Under the pieces are notes generated by a model. It did not search any database, was not told the DNA's origin, and saw only the letters and a program-made list of their open reading frames with translations. A DNA stretch of 64,000 nt from assembly GCF_014534645.1 (NCBI RefSeq), contig NZ_JACVQF010000221.1, forward strand, positions 1-64,000. The letters are read 5' to 3'. Of the stretch, positions 35,231 to 43,027 are shown in pieces (within the stretch, counting starts at the first letter, position 1; each line of letters opens with the position of its first letter). The stretch is from Streptomyces griseicoloratus. GTDB taxonomy: Bacteria > Actinomycetota > Actinomycetes > Streptomycetales > Streptomycetaceae. The position numbers and the translations under genes are program-made.

Positions 35231-36211
35231 ATGACCTGGCTGATCACCGGCGGCGCCGGCTACATCGGATCGCATGTCGTACGGGCGATGACCGAGGCGG
35301 GCGAGCAGGCGGTGGTGTACGACGACCTGTCCACCGGCATCGCCGAGCGCGTGCCCGACGGCGTGCCCCTGGTGGTGGGCTCGGTCCTCGACGGTGAGCG
35401 GGTCGCACGCGCCCTCGCCGACCACGGCGTCACCGGCGTCGTGCACCTCGCGGCGAAGAAGCAGGTCGGCGAGTCCGTGGACCTGCCGCTGCACTACTAC
35501 CGGGAGAACGTCGAGGGCCTGCGCGTCCTGCTGGAGGCGGTCACGGCCGCCGGCGTCCCGTCCTTCGTCTTCTCCTCCTCCGCCGCCGTGTACGGCATGC
35601 CCGACGTCGCGCTGGTGACGGAGGAGACGCCGTGCGCGCCCATGTCGCCGTACGGCGAGACCAAGCTCGCCGGCGAGTGGCTGGTGAGGGCGACCGGGCG
35701 GGCGACGGGGCTGTCCACGGCCTCCCTGCGCTACTTCAACGTGGCGGGTGCGGGAAGCCCCGAGCTGGCGGACACCGGTGTGTACAACCTCGTCCCGATG
35801 GTCTTCGAGAAGCTGACCGAGGCCGCGGCCCCGCGCATCTTCGGCGACGACTACGACACCCCGGACGGCACCTGCGTGCGCGACTACATCCACGTGGTGG
35901 ACCTGGCCGAGGCCCACGTGGCGGCGGCCCGCGCGCTGCAGGCGTCCCCCGGCCGCGACCTGACCCTGAACATCGGCCGCGGGGAGGGCGTCTCCGTCCG
36001 GGAGATGATCGACCGCATCAACGCCCTCACCGGCTACGACCGCCCGCCGACGGTCACCCCGCGCCGCCCCGGCGACCCGGCGCGCGTCGTCGCCTCGGCC
36101 GACCGCGCCGCCGTCGAACTGGGCTGGAAGGCCAAGTACGACGTCCAGGACATGATCACGTCGGCGTGGGCGGGCTGGATCCGGCGGCATCCGGAGGCGG
36201 CGCGGGGCTAG
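35231..36211 (+). CDS. galE: UDP-glucose 4-epimerase (GalE)
   Basis: A 326-residue extended short-chain dehydrogenase. The NAD-binding TGGAGYIGSH is at residues 6-15, the catalytic triad appears as SSSAAVYG (Ser) and SPYGETK (Tyr, Lys), and YFNVAGA and NIGRGEGVSV are family features. It interconverts UDP-glucose and UDP-galactose, and in this setting could supply galactose for the glycopolymer. The ATG at 35231 has GAGGGGA upstream and gives the standard N-terminus. Confidence 0.94.
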   Translation: MTWLITGGAGYIGSHVVRAMTEAGEQAVVYDDLSTGIAERVPDGVPLVVGSVLDGERVARALADHGVTGVVHLAAKKQVGESVDLPLHYYRENVEGLRVLLEAVTAAGVPSFVFSSSAAVYGMPDVALVTEETPCAPMSPYGETKLAGEWLVRATGRATGLSTASLRYFNVAGAGSPELADTGVYNLVPMVFEKLTEAAAPRIFGDDYDTPDGTCVRDYIHVVDLAEAHVAAARALQASPGRDLTLNIGRGEGVSVREMIDRINALTGYDRPPTVTPRRPGDPARVVASADRAAVELGWKAKYDVQDMITSAWAGWIRRHPEAARG

Positions 36212-36253
36212 GACAGTTCCCCGCCGGGGCCGGTCCCCGTCGGCCCCGGTGAC

Positions 36254-36306
36254 GCCCCTCAAGGGGCGCGGGGAACTGCGCGACCAGCCCCTGCCGACCC
36301 GCAGAC
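36254..36306. repeat. Dispersed Streptomyces-type repeat (aggggcgcggggaactgcgc)
   Basis: The stretch from gcccctcaaggggcgcgggg to gacccgcagac fills the gap between the convergent galE and TetR genes. It starts with a 6-bp hairpin (gcccct, ca, aggggc). I recall near-identical strings scattered through Streptomyces intergenic regions. It could help terminate both genes. Confidence 0.6.
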
Positions 36307-36331
36307 GAGCCACGGACCCACCGCGCACGCG

Positions 36332-36958
36332 TCAGAGCGCCTTGAGCCCCTCCGCCGTCGCCCGCGCCAGCGCGTCCAGGTAGCCCTTGGGCAGCTTCGG
36401 GCTGCGGATCACCACCGAGCGCCAGTAGAGCGGGCCGGAGATCAGGTCCAGGGCGAGGTCGGTGTCGAGGCCGGGGCGGACCTCGCCGCGTTCCGCCGCC
36501 GCGGCCAGGATCTTGCTGGCGACGCCGTCCTGGCCCTCCCGCAGCGTCTTCTGCATGGCCTCGGCGATGTCGGGATTGCGGGCGGCCTCCGCCTGCAGGT
36601 CGGGGATGATCTGCGAGGCCACCGGGTGGCGCAGGGCGCGGGAGGTCACCTCGTACAGCAGCCGCAGGTCGCCCTGGAGGGAGCCGGTGTCCGGGGCGGG
36701 CAGTCCCTGCACGGCGAGCGCCGAGACGATGTCGAGCACCAGGTGGAGCTTGGAGCGCCAGCGCCGGTAGACGGCGGTCTTGCCGACGCCCGCGCGGCGC
36801 GCGATGCCCTCGATGGACATCCGCGCGTAGCCGACGGCCGCGAGCTCCTCGAAGACGGCCGCCCGGATGGCTTCCGTCACGTCCTCACGGAGCACGGCCG
36901 CCCCGGCGGGCGCCCGGCGGCGCGGGCGCGGCTGCGGCTCGTCGGCGTTGGTCGTCAT
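36332..36958 (-). CDS. TetR-family transcriptional regulator
   Basis: A 208-residue regulator. The helix-turn-helix is at about residues 22-68 (AAVFEELAAVGYARMSIEGI, then GVGKTAVYRRWRSK) and a ligand-binding domain of the TetR C-terminal type follows (LDTDLALDLISGPLYWRSVV). The ATG at 36958 (MTTNADEP) is chosen; the longer frame to 37012 adds an atypical tail. It is divergent from the TagGH-like exporter genes across 189 bp and could control them or itself. The ligand is unknown. Confidence 0.9.
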   Translation of the reverse strand: MTTNADEPQPRPRRRAPAGAAVLREDVTEAIRAAVFEELAAVGYARMSIEGIARRAGVGKTAVYRRWRSKLHLVLDIVSALAVQGLPAPDTGSLQGDLRLLYEVTSRALRHPVASQIIPDLQAEAARNPDIAEAMQKTLREGQDGVASKILAAAAERGEVRPGLDTDLALDLISGPLYWRSVVIRSPKLPKGYLDALARATAEGLKAL

Positions 36959-37147
36959 GCGAGCCAAGCATAGGGGCGTTACGACGAAACGGTTGCGTTC
37001 CGGCGTCGCCACGGCCTACGCTCACGTTGCGACGATACGGTGCCGTCCCGACGTAAGTGAACGCGTGGAGTCACTCAGGGAAACGCCGGGCGTCCGGGCG
37101 CCACCCCCTCCGGCGTCACCCCCCTCCCCCGAGCGAAAGCAGCGGAT

Positions 37148-38074
37148 GTGAGCCAGGTCCTCCACACACCGCCCCCGACGACTTCGGCCCCGGCCGCCGG
37201 CGAAGACGACCTCGCGGCCCTCGCCGCCCGCCACGGCCTCTCGGTCAGCGGCGCCCGCCCCTCCCTGCCCGAGTACGTCCGCCAGCTGTGGGCGCGCAGG
37301 CACTTCATCGGCGCCTTCGCCACCGCCAAGCTCACCGCCCAGTACAGCCAGGCCAAGCTGGGCCAGGTCTGGCAGGTGATGACGCCGTTGCTGAACGCGG
37401 CGGTGTACTACTTCATCTTCGGCGTGCTGATGAACACCAAGCGGGGCGTGGAGGACTACGTCCCGTTCCTGGTCACCGGTGTGTTCGTGTGGACGTTCAC
37501 GCAGAGCTCGATCATGGCGGGCACCAAGGCCATCTCCGGCAACCTCGGCCTCGTGCGGGCCCTGCACTTCCCGCGGGCGGCCCTGCCGGTCTCCTTCTGC
37601 CTCCAGCAGCTGCAGCAGCTGATGTTCTCGATGGCCGCCCTGGTCGTGATCCTGCTCGCGTTCGGCGTCCCGCCCGCCGCGTCCTGGGTGTTGGCCGTCC
37701 CGGCCCTGATCCTCCAGTTCGTCTTCAACGCGGGCGTGTCGCTGATCATGGCCCGGGTGGGCTCCAAGATCCCCGACATGGCCCAGCTGATGCCGTTCCT
37801 GCTGCGCACCTGGATGTACGGCTCGGGCGTGATGTTCAGCATCCACCACATGACCGGCCCCGACAGCGGCCTGCCGTCCTGGGTCGGCCCCGTCCTCCAG
37901 GTCAACCCGGCCGTCGTCTACATCGACCTGATGCGCTTCGCGCTGATCGACAGCTTCGGCGGCGGCATGCTGCCGGACCACGTGTGGGCGATGGCCCTGG
38001 GCTGGGCCCTGCTGGCCGGGATCGGCGGCTTCATCTACTTCTGGAAGGCTGAGGAGACCTACGGCCGTGGCTGA
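37148..38074 (+). CDS. TagG-like ABC-2 permease for glycopolymer export
   Basis: A 308-residue ABC-2 permease. A soluble N-terminus is followed by RRHFIGAFATAKLTAQYSQA and LGQVWQVMTPLLNAAVYYFI, the family landmark, and six transmembrane segments. It begins with GTG and overlaps the ATPase gene by eight bases, so both are expressed together. TagGH and Wzm/Wzt systems move completed undecaprenyl-linked polymers across the membrane; the context of TagF-like genes favours a teichoic-acid-like polymer. Confidence 0.93.
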   Translation: MSQVLHTPPPTTSAPAAGEDDLAALAARHGLSVSGARPSLPEYVRQLWARRHFIGAFATAKLTAQYSQAKLGQVWQVMTPLLNAAVYYFIFGVLMNTKRGVEDYVPFLVTGVFVWTFTQSSIMAGTKAISGNLGLVRALHFPRAALPVSFCLQQLQQLMFSMAALVVILLAFGVPPAASWVLAVPALILQFVFNAGVSLIMARVGSKIPDMAQLMPFLLRTWMYGSGVMFSIHHMTGPDSGLPSWVGPVLQVNPAVVYIDLMRFALIDSFGGGMLPDHVWAMALGWALLAGIGGFIYFWKAEETYGRG

Positions 38075-38873
38075 CAACACCAAGCAGGCGGGCGAGCGGG
38101 TCCCCACCGTCATCGCCGACGGCGTCGACATCGTCTACCGGGTCAACGGCACCGGCGCCGGACGCGGCTCCGCGACCGCCGCCCTCAACCGCATCCTGCG
38201 CCGCGGACGCGCCGAGAAGGCGGCCGGTGTACGCCGGGTGCACGCGGTGCGGAACGTGTCCTTCGTGGCCCACCGGGGCGAGGCGATCGGCCTGATCGGC
38301 ACCAACGGCTCCGGCAAGTCGACGCTGCTCAAGGCGGTCGCCGGCCTGCTCCCGGTGGAGAGGGGCCGCATCTACACCGACGGCCAGCCCTCCCTGCTCG
38401 GCGTCAACGCCGCCCTGATGAACGACCTCACCGGCGAGCGCAACGTCCACCTCGGCGGACTGGCGATGGGCATGTCCCGTGCGCAGATCAAGGAGCGCTA
38501 CCAGGAGATCGTCGACTTCTCCGGCATCAACGACAAGGGCGACTTCATCACCCTGCCCATGCGCACGTACTCCTCCGGCATGGCGGCCCGGCTGCGCTTC
38601 TCCATCGCCGCCGCCAAGGACCACGACGTCCTCCTCGTCGACGAGGCGCTGGCCACCGGCGACCGCTCCTTCCAGAAGCGCTCCGAGGAGCGCATCCGGG
38701 AGCTGCGCAAGCACGCGGGCACGGTGTTCCTCGTCAGCCACAGCAACAAGTCGATCCGCGACACCTGCGACCGGGTGCTGTGGCTGGAGCGCGGGGAGCT
38801 GCGCATGGACGGCCCGACGGAGGAGGTCCTGAAGGAGTACGAGAAGTTCACCGCGGCCCCGACAAGGCGGTGA
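38067..38873 (+). CDS. TagH-like ABC ATPase for glycopolymer export
   Basis: A 268-residue ATPase. Walker A GTNGSGKST lies near residue 80, the signature motif is YSSGMAARLRFSIA, Walker B is HDVLLVDEALATGD and the switch His is in FLVSHSNKS. The variant signature and DEALATGD are typical of polysaccharide/teichoic-acid exporters rather than importers. It has no long C-terminal carbohydrate-binding domain, so it is the short form. It pairs with the overlapping TagG-like permease. Confidence 0.94.
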   Translation: MADNTKQAGERVPTVIADGVDIVYRVNGTGAGRGSATAALNRILRRGRAEKAAGVRRVHAVRNVSFVAHRGEAIGLIGTNGSGKSTLLKAVAGLLPVERGRIYTDGQPSLLGVNAALMNDLTGERNVHLGGLAMGMSRAQIKERYQEIVDFSGINDKGDFITLPMRTYSSGMAARLRFSIAAAKDHDVLLVDEALATGDRSFQKRSEERIRELRKHAGTVFLVSHSNKSIRDTCDRVLWLERGELRMDGPTEEVLKEYEKFTAAPTRR

Positions 38874-39031
38874 ATCCGAAGCCGAACCCGAACCCGAAGC
38901 CCGTGCCCAGGGCCGCCGGGGCCAAGGCGCCCCTTCCCTCGTAAGACGCAGCCGCGGTTATCCCTTCGTTCTGTTTGATGCCACTATGACCGAATAGTGT
39001 GCCGGGAGCGACGAAGGCGAAGGAGTCCGCG

Positions 39032-41239
39032 ATGCCCGAGACCCCCGAACTCAGCGTCGTCGTCCACGGACCGAACGTCCAGGACCACCTGACCGGGCTC
39101 CTCGACTCCCTGGCCGCCCACCCCCTCGCCGGCGCCGAGGTGGTCGTCGCCGCCGTCGGCGACTGGGCCGGGGAGACGGCCGAACGGCACACCCCCGCGT
39201 TCCGGGTGCTGTCCCTGCCGGACGGGACGGGCGACGCCGAGGCCCGTGCGGCGGGAGCGGCGCGGGCGACGGGCCGCTGGCTGCACTTCGTGCACGCCAA
39301 GGACGGCCTGCCCGCCGGCGCCCCCCGCACCCTCGCCGAGCACACCGCCGAACTCCCCGACACCGTGGACGTCCTGCTCTTCGACCACGTCCGCAGCACC
39401 TGGCGCACCACCGGCCTGCCCTCCCCGGACGGCCCCCTCCTCGCCCGCGCGGGCCGCGCCGGCCTCGCCCTCGACGACTGCGCGGCGCTGCTGCGAGTGA
39501 CCTCGCTGCTGGGCAACCGCGTCCTGCGCACCGGCTTCTGGCGGGCCCACGAGCGGTACCTCACCACGGACGACGAGCCGTTCGCCGCGTACGCCGCCCT
39601 GCTGCTCGCCGACCGCGTGGCCTGCCTGCCCCACCCGGCCCACGAGGACCGCCGGCTGCGCCCCGAGAGCCTTCCGCCGGCCACCCCCGAGCAGCACTAC
39701 GCCCTCGTCGACCGCTACGAGACCCTCCTCGGCCTCGCCCGGGACCGCCCGGCCGCCTACGCCGTCCTGTACGACCGCATGGTCCGCGACTGCCTGCGCA
39801 CCTTCGTCCGTGCCGCGATGCCGGAGGAGGTCGCTCGGGAGTTCTTCCGCCGGGCGTCCCTGGCGGCCCTGCGCCGGCGCCCCGAGAACCACCGGCACCC
39901 GGCCGGCCTGGAAGGCGTACGCCGGTCGCTGCTGGAGGAGGGCGCCTACACCAAGTACCGCGCCCTGCAGGCCGCCAACCGCACCCGGCGCACGGTACGG
40001 AAGGCCGTCAGGGACCGCGCGCGCAAGGCGGGGTCCGCGGTCCGCGACCACCGGTACCGCCGGGCCCTGGCCCGCCCGGTCGACCCCGGGCTCGCCGTGT
40101 TCTCGGCGTACTGGAACCGCGGTGTGGCCTGCAACCCCGCCGCGATCGCCGCCAAGCTCGGCGAACTCGCCCCATGGATCCACCCGGTGTGGGTGGTGAC
40201 CGCGGACAACGCGGCCCTGCTGCCGCCCGGCACCGACCACGTCGTCCCCGGCACCCGCCGCTACTGGGAGGTGCTGGCGCGCGCCAAGTACCTCGTCAAC
40301 AACGTCAACTTCCCGGGCGCGGTGGTCAAACGCCCGGACGCGGTCCACCTCCAGACCCACCACGGCACCCCGCTCAAACGCATGGGCCTGGACCAGATGC
40401 CGTACCCCGCCGCCGCCCGCGGCACGGACTTCGGCGCCCTGCTGGCGCGCGTCGACAAGTGGGACTACAGCGTCTCCGCCAACAGCCACTCCACCCGCAT
40501 GTGGCAGCGGGCGTACCCCTCCCACTACACCTGCCTCGACCACGGCTATCCGCGCAACGACGTCTACTACACGGCCGGCGCCGAGGACGTCCGCGCCGTC
40601 CGCGCCCGGCTCGGCATCCCCCGGGGCCGCAAGGCCGTCCTGTACGCGCCCACGCACCGCGACTACGAGGCCGGCTGGACGCCTCGCCTGGACCTCGCCG
40701 ACCTCGCCGACCGGCTCGGTGAGGAAACGGTCCTGCTGGTGCGCGCCCACTACTTCTACGAGGGCGCCGCCTCCCCCCTCACCGGCCTGCGCCGCACCGG
40801 CCGGATCGTCGACGTCTCCGCCTACGACCCGGTCGAGGACCTGTGCCTGGCCGCCGACGCCCTGGTCACCGACTACTCGTCGATCATGTTCGACTACGCC
40901 AACCTCGACCGCCCGATCGTCGTCCATGCCGACGACTGGGAGACGTACCGCACCACCCGCGGCGTCTACTTCGACCTGATGGCCGAGGCGCCCGGCCCGG
41001 TCGCCCGCGACCAGGAGGAACTGACCGAGATCCTCACCACCGACGCGTGGCGCGACGAACGCGCCGCGAAGGCCCGGGCCGCCTTCCGGCGCCGGTTCTG
41101 CGAGTACGACGACGGCCGCGCGGCCGAACGCGTCGTGCGCCGGGTCTTCCTCGGCCAGGACGAGCGGTCCCTGCCACCGGTCCTGCCCCTCGAGGAGCGC
41201 ACACCGGCCCCGAGCCCCGAGGAGGCCACCTCGTCATGA
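39032..41239 (+). CDS. TagF-like phosphotransferase with degenerate GT2 domain
   Basis: A 735-residue fusion related to the three at 20676-27544. The N-terminal GT2-like domain has lost its motifs: the VDDCSPD position reads AVGDWAG and the DxDD position reads FVHAKD (residues 86-91). The TagF-like domain is intact, with HGTPLK (His444), YAPTHRDYE, LVRAHYFYE, TDYSSIMFDYANLDRP and FCEYDDGRAAERVV. ATG 39032 is preferred because GGCGAAGGAG lies just upstream. Its stop overlaps the next gene start by four bases (ATGA). Confidence 0.9.
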   Translation: MPETPELSVVVHGPNVQDHLTGLLDSLAAHPLAGAEVVVAAVGDWAGETAERHTPAFRVLSLPDGTGDAEARAAGAARATGRWLHFVHAKDGLPAGAPRTLAEHTAELPDTVDVLLFDHVRSTWRTTGLPSPDGPLLARAGRAGLALDDCAALLRVTSLLGNRVLRTGFWRAHERYLTTDDEPFAAYAALLLADRVACLPHPAHEDRRLRPESLPPATPEQHYALVDRYETLLGLARDRPAAYAVLYDRMVRDCLRTFVRAAMPEEVAREFFRRASLAALRRRPENHRHPAGLEGVRRSLLEEGAYTKYRALQAANRTRRTVRKAVRDRARKAGSAVRDHRYRRALARPVDPGLAVFSAYWNRGVACNPAAIAAKLGELAPWIHPVWVVTADNAALLPPGTDHVVPGTRRYWEVLARAKYLVNNVNFPGAVVKRPDAVHLQTHHGTPLKRMGLDQMPYPAAARGTDFGALLARVDKWDYSVSANSHSTRMWQRAYPSHYTCLDHGYPRNDVYYTAGAEDVRAVRARLGIPRGRKAVLYAPTHRDYEAGWTPRLDLADLADRLGEETVLLVRAHYFYEGAASPLTGLRRTGRIVDVSAYDPVEDLCLAADALVTDYSSIMFDYANLDRPIVVHADDWETYRTTRGVYFDLMAEAPGPVARDQEELTEILTTDAWRDERAAKARAAFRRRFCEYDDGRAAERVVRRVFLGQDERSLPPVLPLEERTPAPSPEEATSS

Positions 41240-42900
41240 GCACCCCCGACGTCACCGTCACGGTCATCGTCCACAACGACGCCGAGCGCCTGCCCCGCGC
41301 GGTGGCCTCCGTCCGGCGCCAGACCCACCCCGGCATCGAGATCGTCATCAGCGACGACCACTCCACGGACGACACCCCGGCGGTCGCCCGGCGGCTGGCC
41401 GCGCAGGACCCCCGGATCGTCCACCTCCGCCTGGACGAGAACAGCGGCGGCTGCAGCGCGCCGCGCAACCGCGCCCTGGAGATCGCGCAGGCCCCGTACC
41501 TGATGTTCCTGGACAGCGACGACGAACTCCCCGAGAGAGCCGTCGAGTCGCTGCTCGCCGCCCACCGCGAACGCGACCTCGACTTCGCGATGGGCGCGGT
41601 GCAGCGGGTGCGCGTGGACAACGGGCGCCGCTCGACGTGGATGCCGCACCTGGTGGCCGAACGCCGCACGCTCGACGGCATCGAGGCCGACCCCCGCCTG
41701 TTCTTCGAACACCTCGCGACCAGCAAGATGTACGCCCGCGCCTTCCTCGACCGGCACGGCCTGCGCTTCCCCGAGGGCATCCACTACGAGGACCAGTTGT
41801 TCTCGGCGCAGGCGTACTGCCTGGCGAAGACCTTCACGATCATCCCGGAGCCGGTCTACCGCTGGTACGTGGCGCCGTACGCGCACTCGCACGCCGCCTC
41901 CATCTCCAACCAGCGGGACAGGCTGGACAACGTCCGCGACCGCGTCCACGTCCAGCGCCTCATCGACGCCTTCCTCGCCGAGAGCGGGCACGAGTCGCTG
42001 CGCGAGGACAAGGACTACAAGTTCCTCAAGCACGACTTCCGCATGTACGCCGGCGACCTGCCCCACCGCGACGACGCGTGGCTGGCGTCCTTCGCGGACA
42101 TCATGGACCCGTACCTCGGCACGCTGGCCCCCGGTGCCTTCGCCCGGCTGCCGCGCGCCGAGCGGGTCGTGCTCCAGCTGGTCCGCGACCGCCGCCTGTC
42201 CGACGTACGAACGGCCGCCCGCGGGCTCGGCCACGGTGTGGCGCCGCGAGAGGTGACGACGGACGCCGACGGCCGCGTGTACTGGGGCGACCGGATCCCC
42301 GACGCCGAACCGGCCCGCCGCGAACTGGACGTCACCGACCTGGAGCTGGACACCCGCCCGTTCTTCAGCGCCCAGTTCCGCCACGAGATCACGGAGGTCG
42401 CGCCGGGCCCCGGCGCCTCGGTCGACCTGGCCGTCCGCACCTACGACCCCGCCCTGCGCCTCCCGGTCGGCCCCCAGCGGGCGGCCCTGCTCGTGACCCC
42501 GGGGCGGCGCCGCCTCACCGTCCCCTTCCGTCTCGATCCGGTCCGGCCGGGCGTCTTCGAAGGCCGGGCCCGCCTCGACCTGGCGTCGGCCAGGCTCCCC
42601 CTGCACGGCTTCGAGGGCGTACGCCACCCCGTGCTCCGCCTCCGCCACCAGGCCCAGACCCACACCGGCCTGCTGCTGGCCCCCCTGACCTTCACGCCCC
42701 TCACCGCCCGCGTCCCTTACCACGCCGGCGCCACCCCACACCGCGTCACCATCGAACCGGAGGGCCACAACCCCGGCCGCCTCCAGATCCGCTGGCAGCC
42801 GCAGGGAACAACGGCCCGGGTCCTACGCCCCTTGGCCCACCACCTCGCCACCCCCCGCATGAAGCAGGCGGCCCGCCTGGCAGCAAGCATCCTCCGCTAG
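41236..42900 (+). CDS. GT2 glycosyltransferase with C-terminal accessory region
   Basis: A 554-residue protein with a complete GT-A domain: ISDDHSTDDTPAVARRL, NSGGCSAPRNRALE and FLDSDD. After about residue 230 comes a helical part (HVQRLIDAFLAESGHESLRE), then a beta-rich C-terminal region of roughly 200 residues. This architecture, shared with the 33519 gene, loosely recalls TarP/TarS-type teichoic acid glycosyltransferases, which is inference. It is translationally coupled to the preceding fusion gene, so the two probably build the same product. Confidence 0.88.
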   Translation: MSTPDVTVTVIVHNDAERLPRAVASVRRQTHPGIEIVISDDHSTDDTPAVARRLAAQDPRIVHLRLDENSGGCSAPRNRALEIAQAPYLMFLDSDDELPERAVESLLAAHRERDLDFAMGAVQRVRVDNGRRSTWMPHLVAERRTLDGIEADPRLFFEHLATSKMYARAFLDRHGLRFPEGIHYEDQLFSAQAYCLAKTFTIIPEPVYRWYVAPYAHSHAASISNQRDRLDNVRDRVHVQRLIDAFLAESGHESLREDKDYKFLKHDFRMYAGDLPHRDDAWLASFADIMDPYLGTLAPGAFARLPRAERVVLQLVRDRRLSDVRTAARGLGHGVAPREVTTDADGRVYWGDRIPDAEPARRELDVTDLELDTRPFFSAQFRHEITEVAPGPGASVDLAVRTYDPALRLPVGPQRAALLVTPGRRRLTVPFRLDPVRPGVFEGRARLDLASARLPLHGFEGVRHPVLRLRHQAQTHTGLLLAPLTFTPLTARVPYHAGATPHRVTIEPEGHNPGRLQIRWQPQGTTARVLRPLAHHLATPRMKQAARLAASILR

Positions 42901-42912
42901 CCGCGCCGTAGC

Positions 42913-42954
42913 CTGCGGGCAGTCGTGCCGCTGGGGCGGCACGGGTGGGCGCAG
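42913..42954 (+). repeat. Interspersed 42-bp repeat, copy 2
   Basis: Identical over 42 bases to 16691-16732 in the opposite orientation, with weaker similarity continuing to about 42990. It begins 13 bases after the preceding stop and may also form a terminator-like hairpin (gtgccgc, tggg, gcggcac). Confidence 0.9.
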
Positions 42955-43027
42955 GCGGCACCCCGCAACGCCGGGCTGCGCCACCCACCCCACCGCACCC
43001 CCACACCGCGCCACCCGGCGACGAACC

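Noticed and set aside
16691-42954. Insertion sequence or composite transposon bounded by the 42-bp repeats
   Set aside because: No transposase, target duplication or mobile gene is visible between or next to the repeats; the enclosed genes look like normal chromosomal ones.
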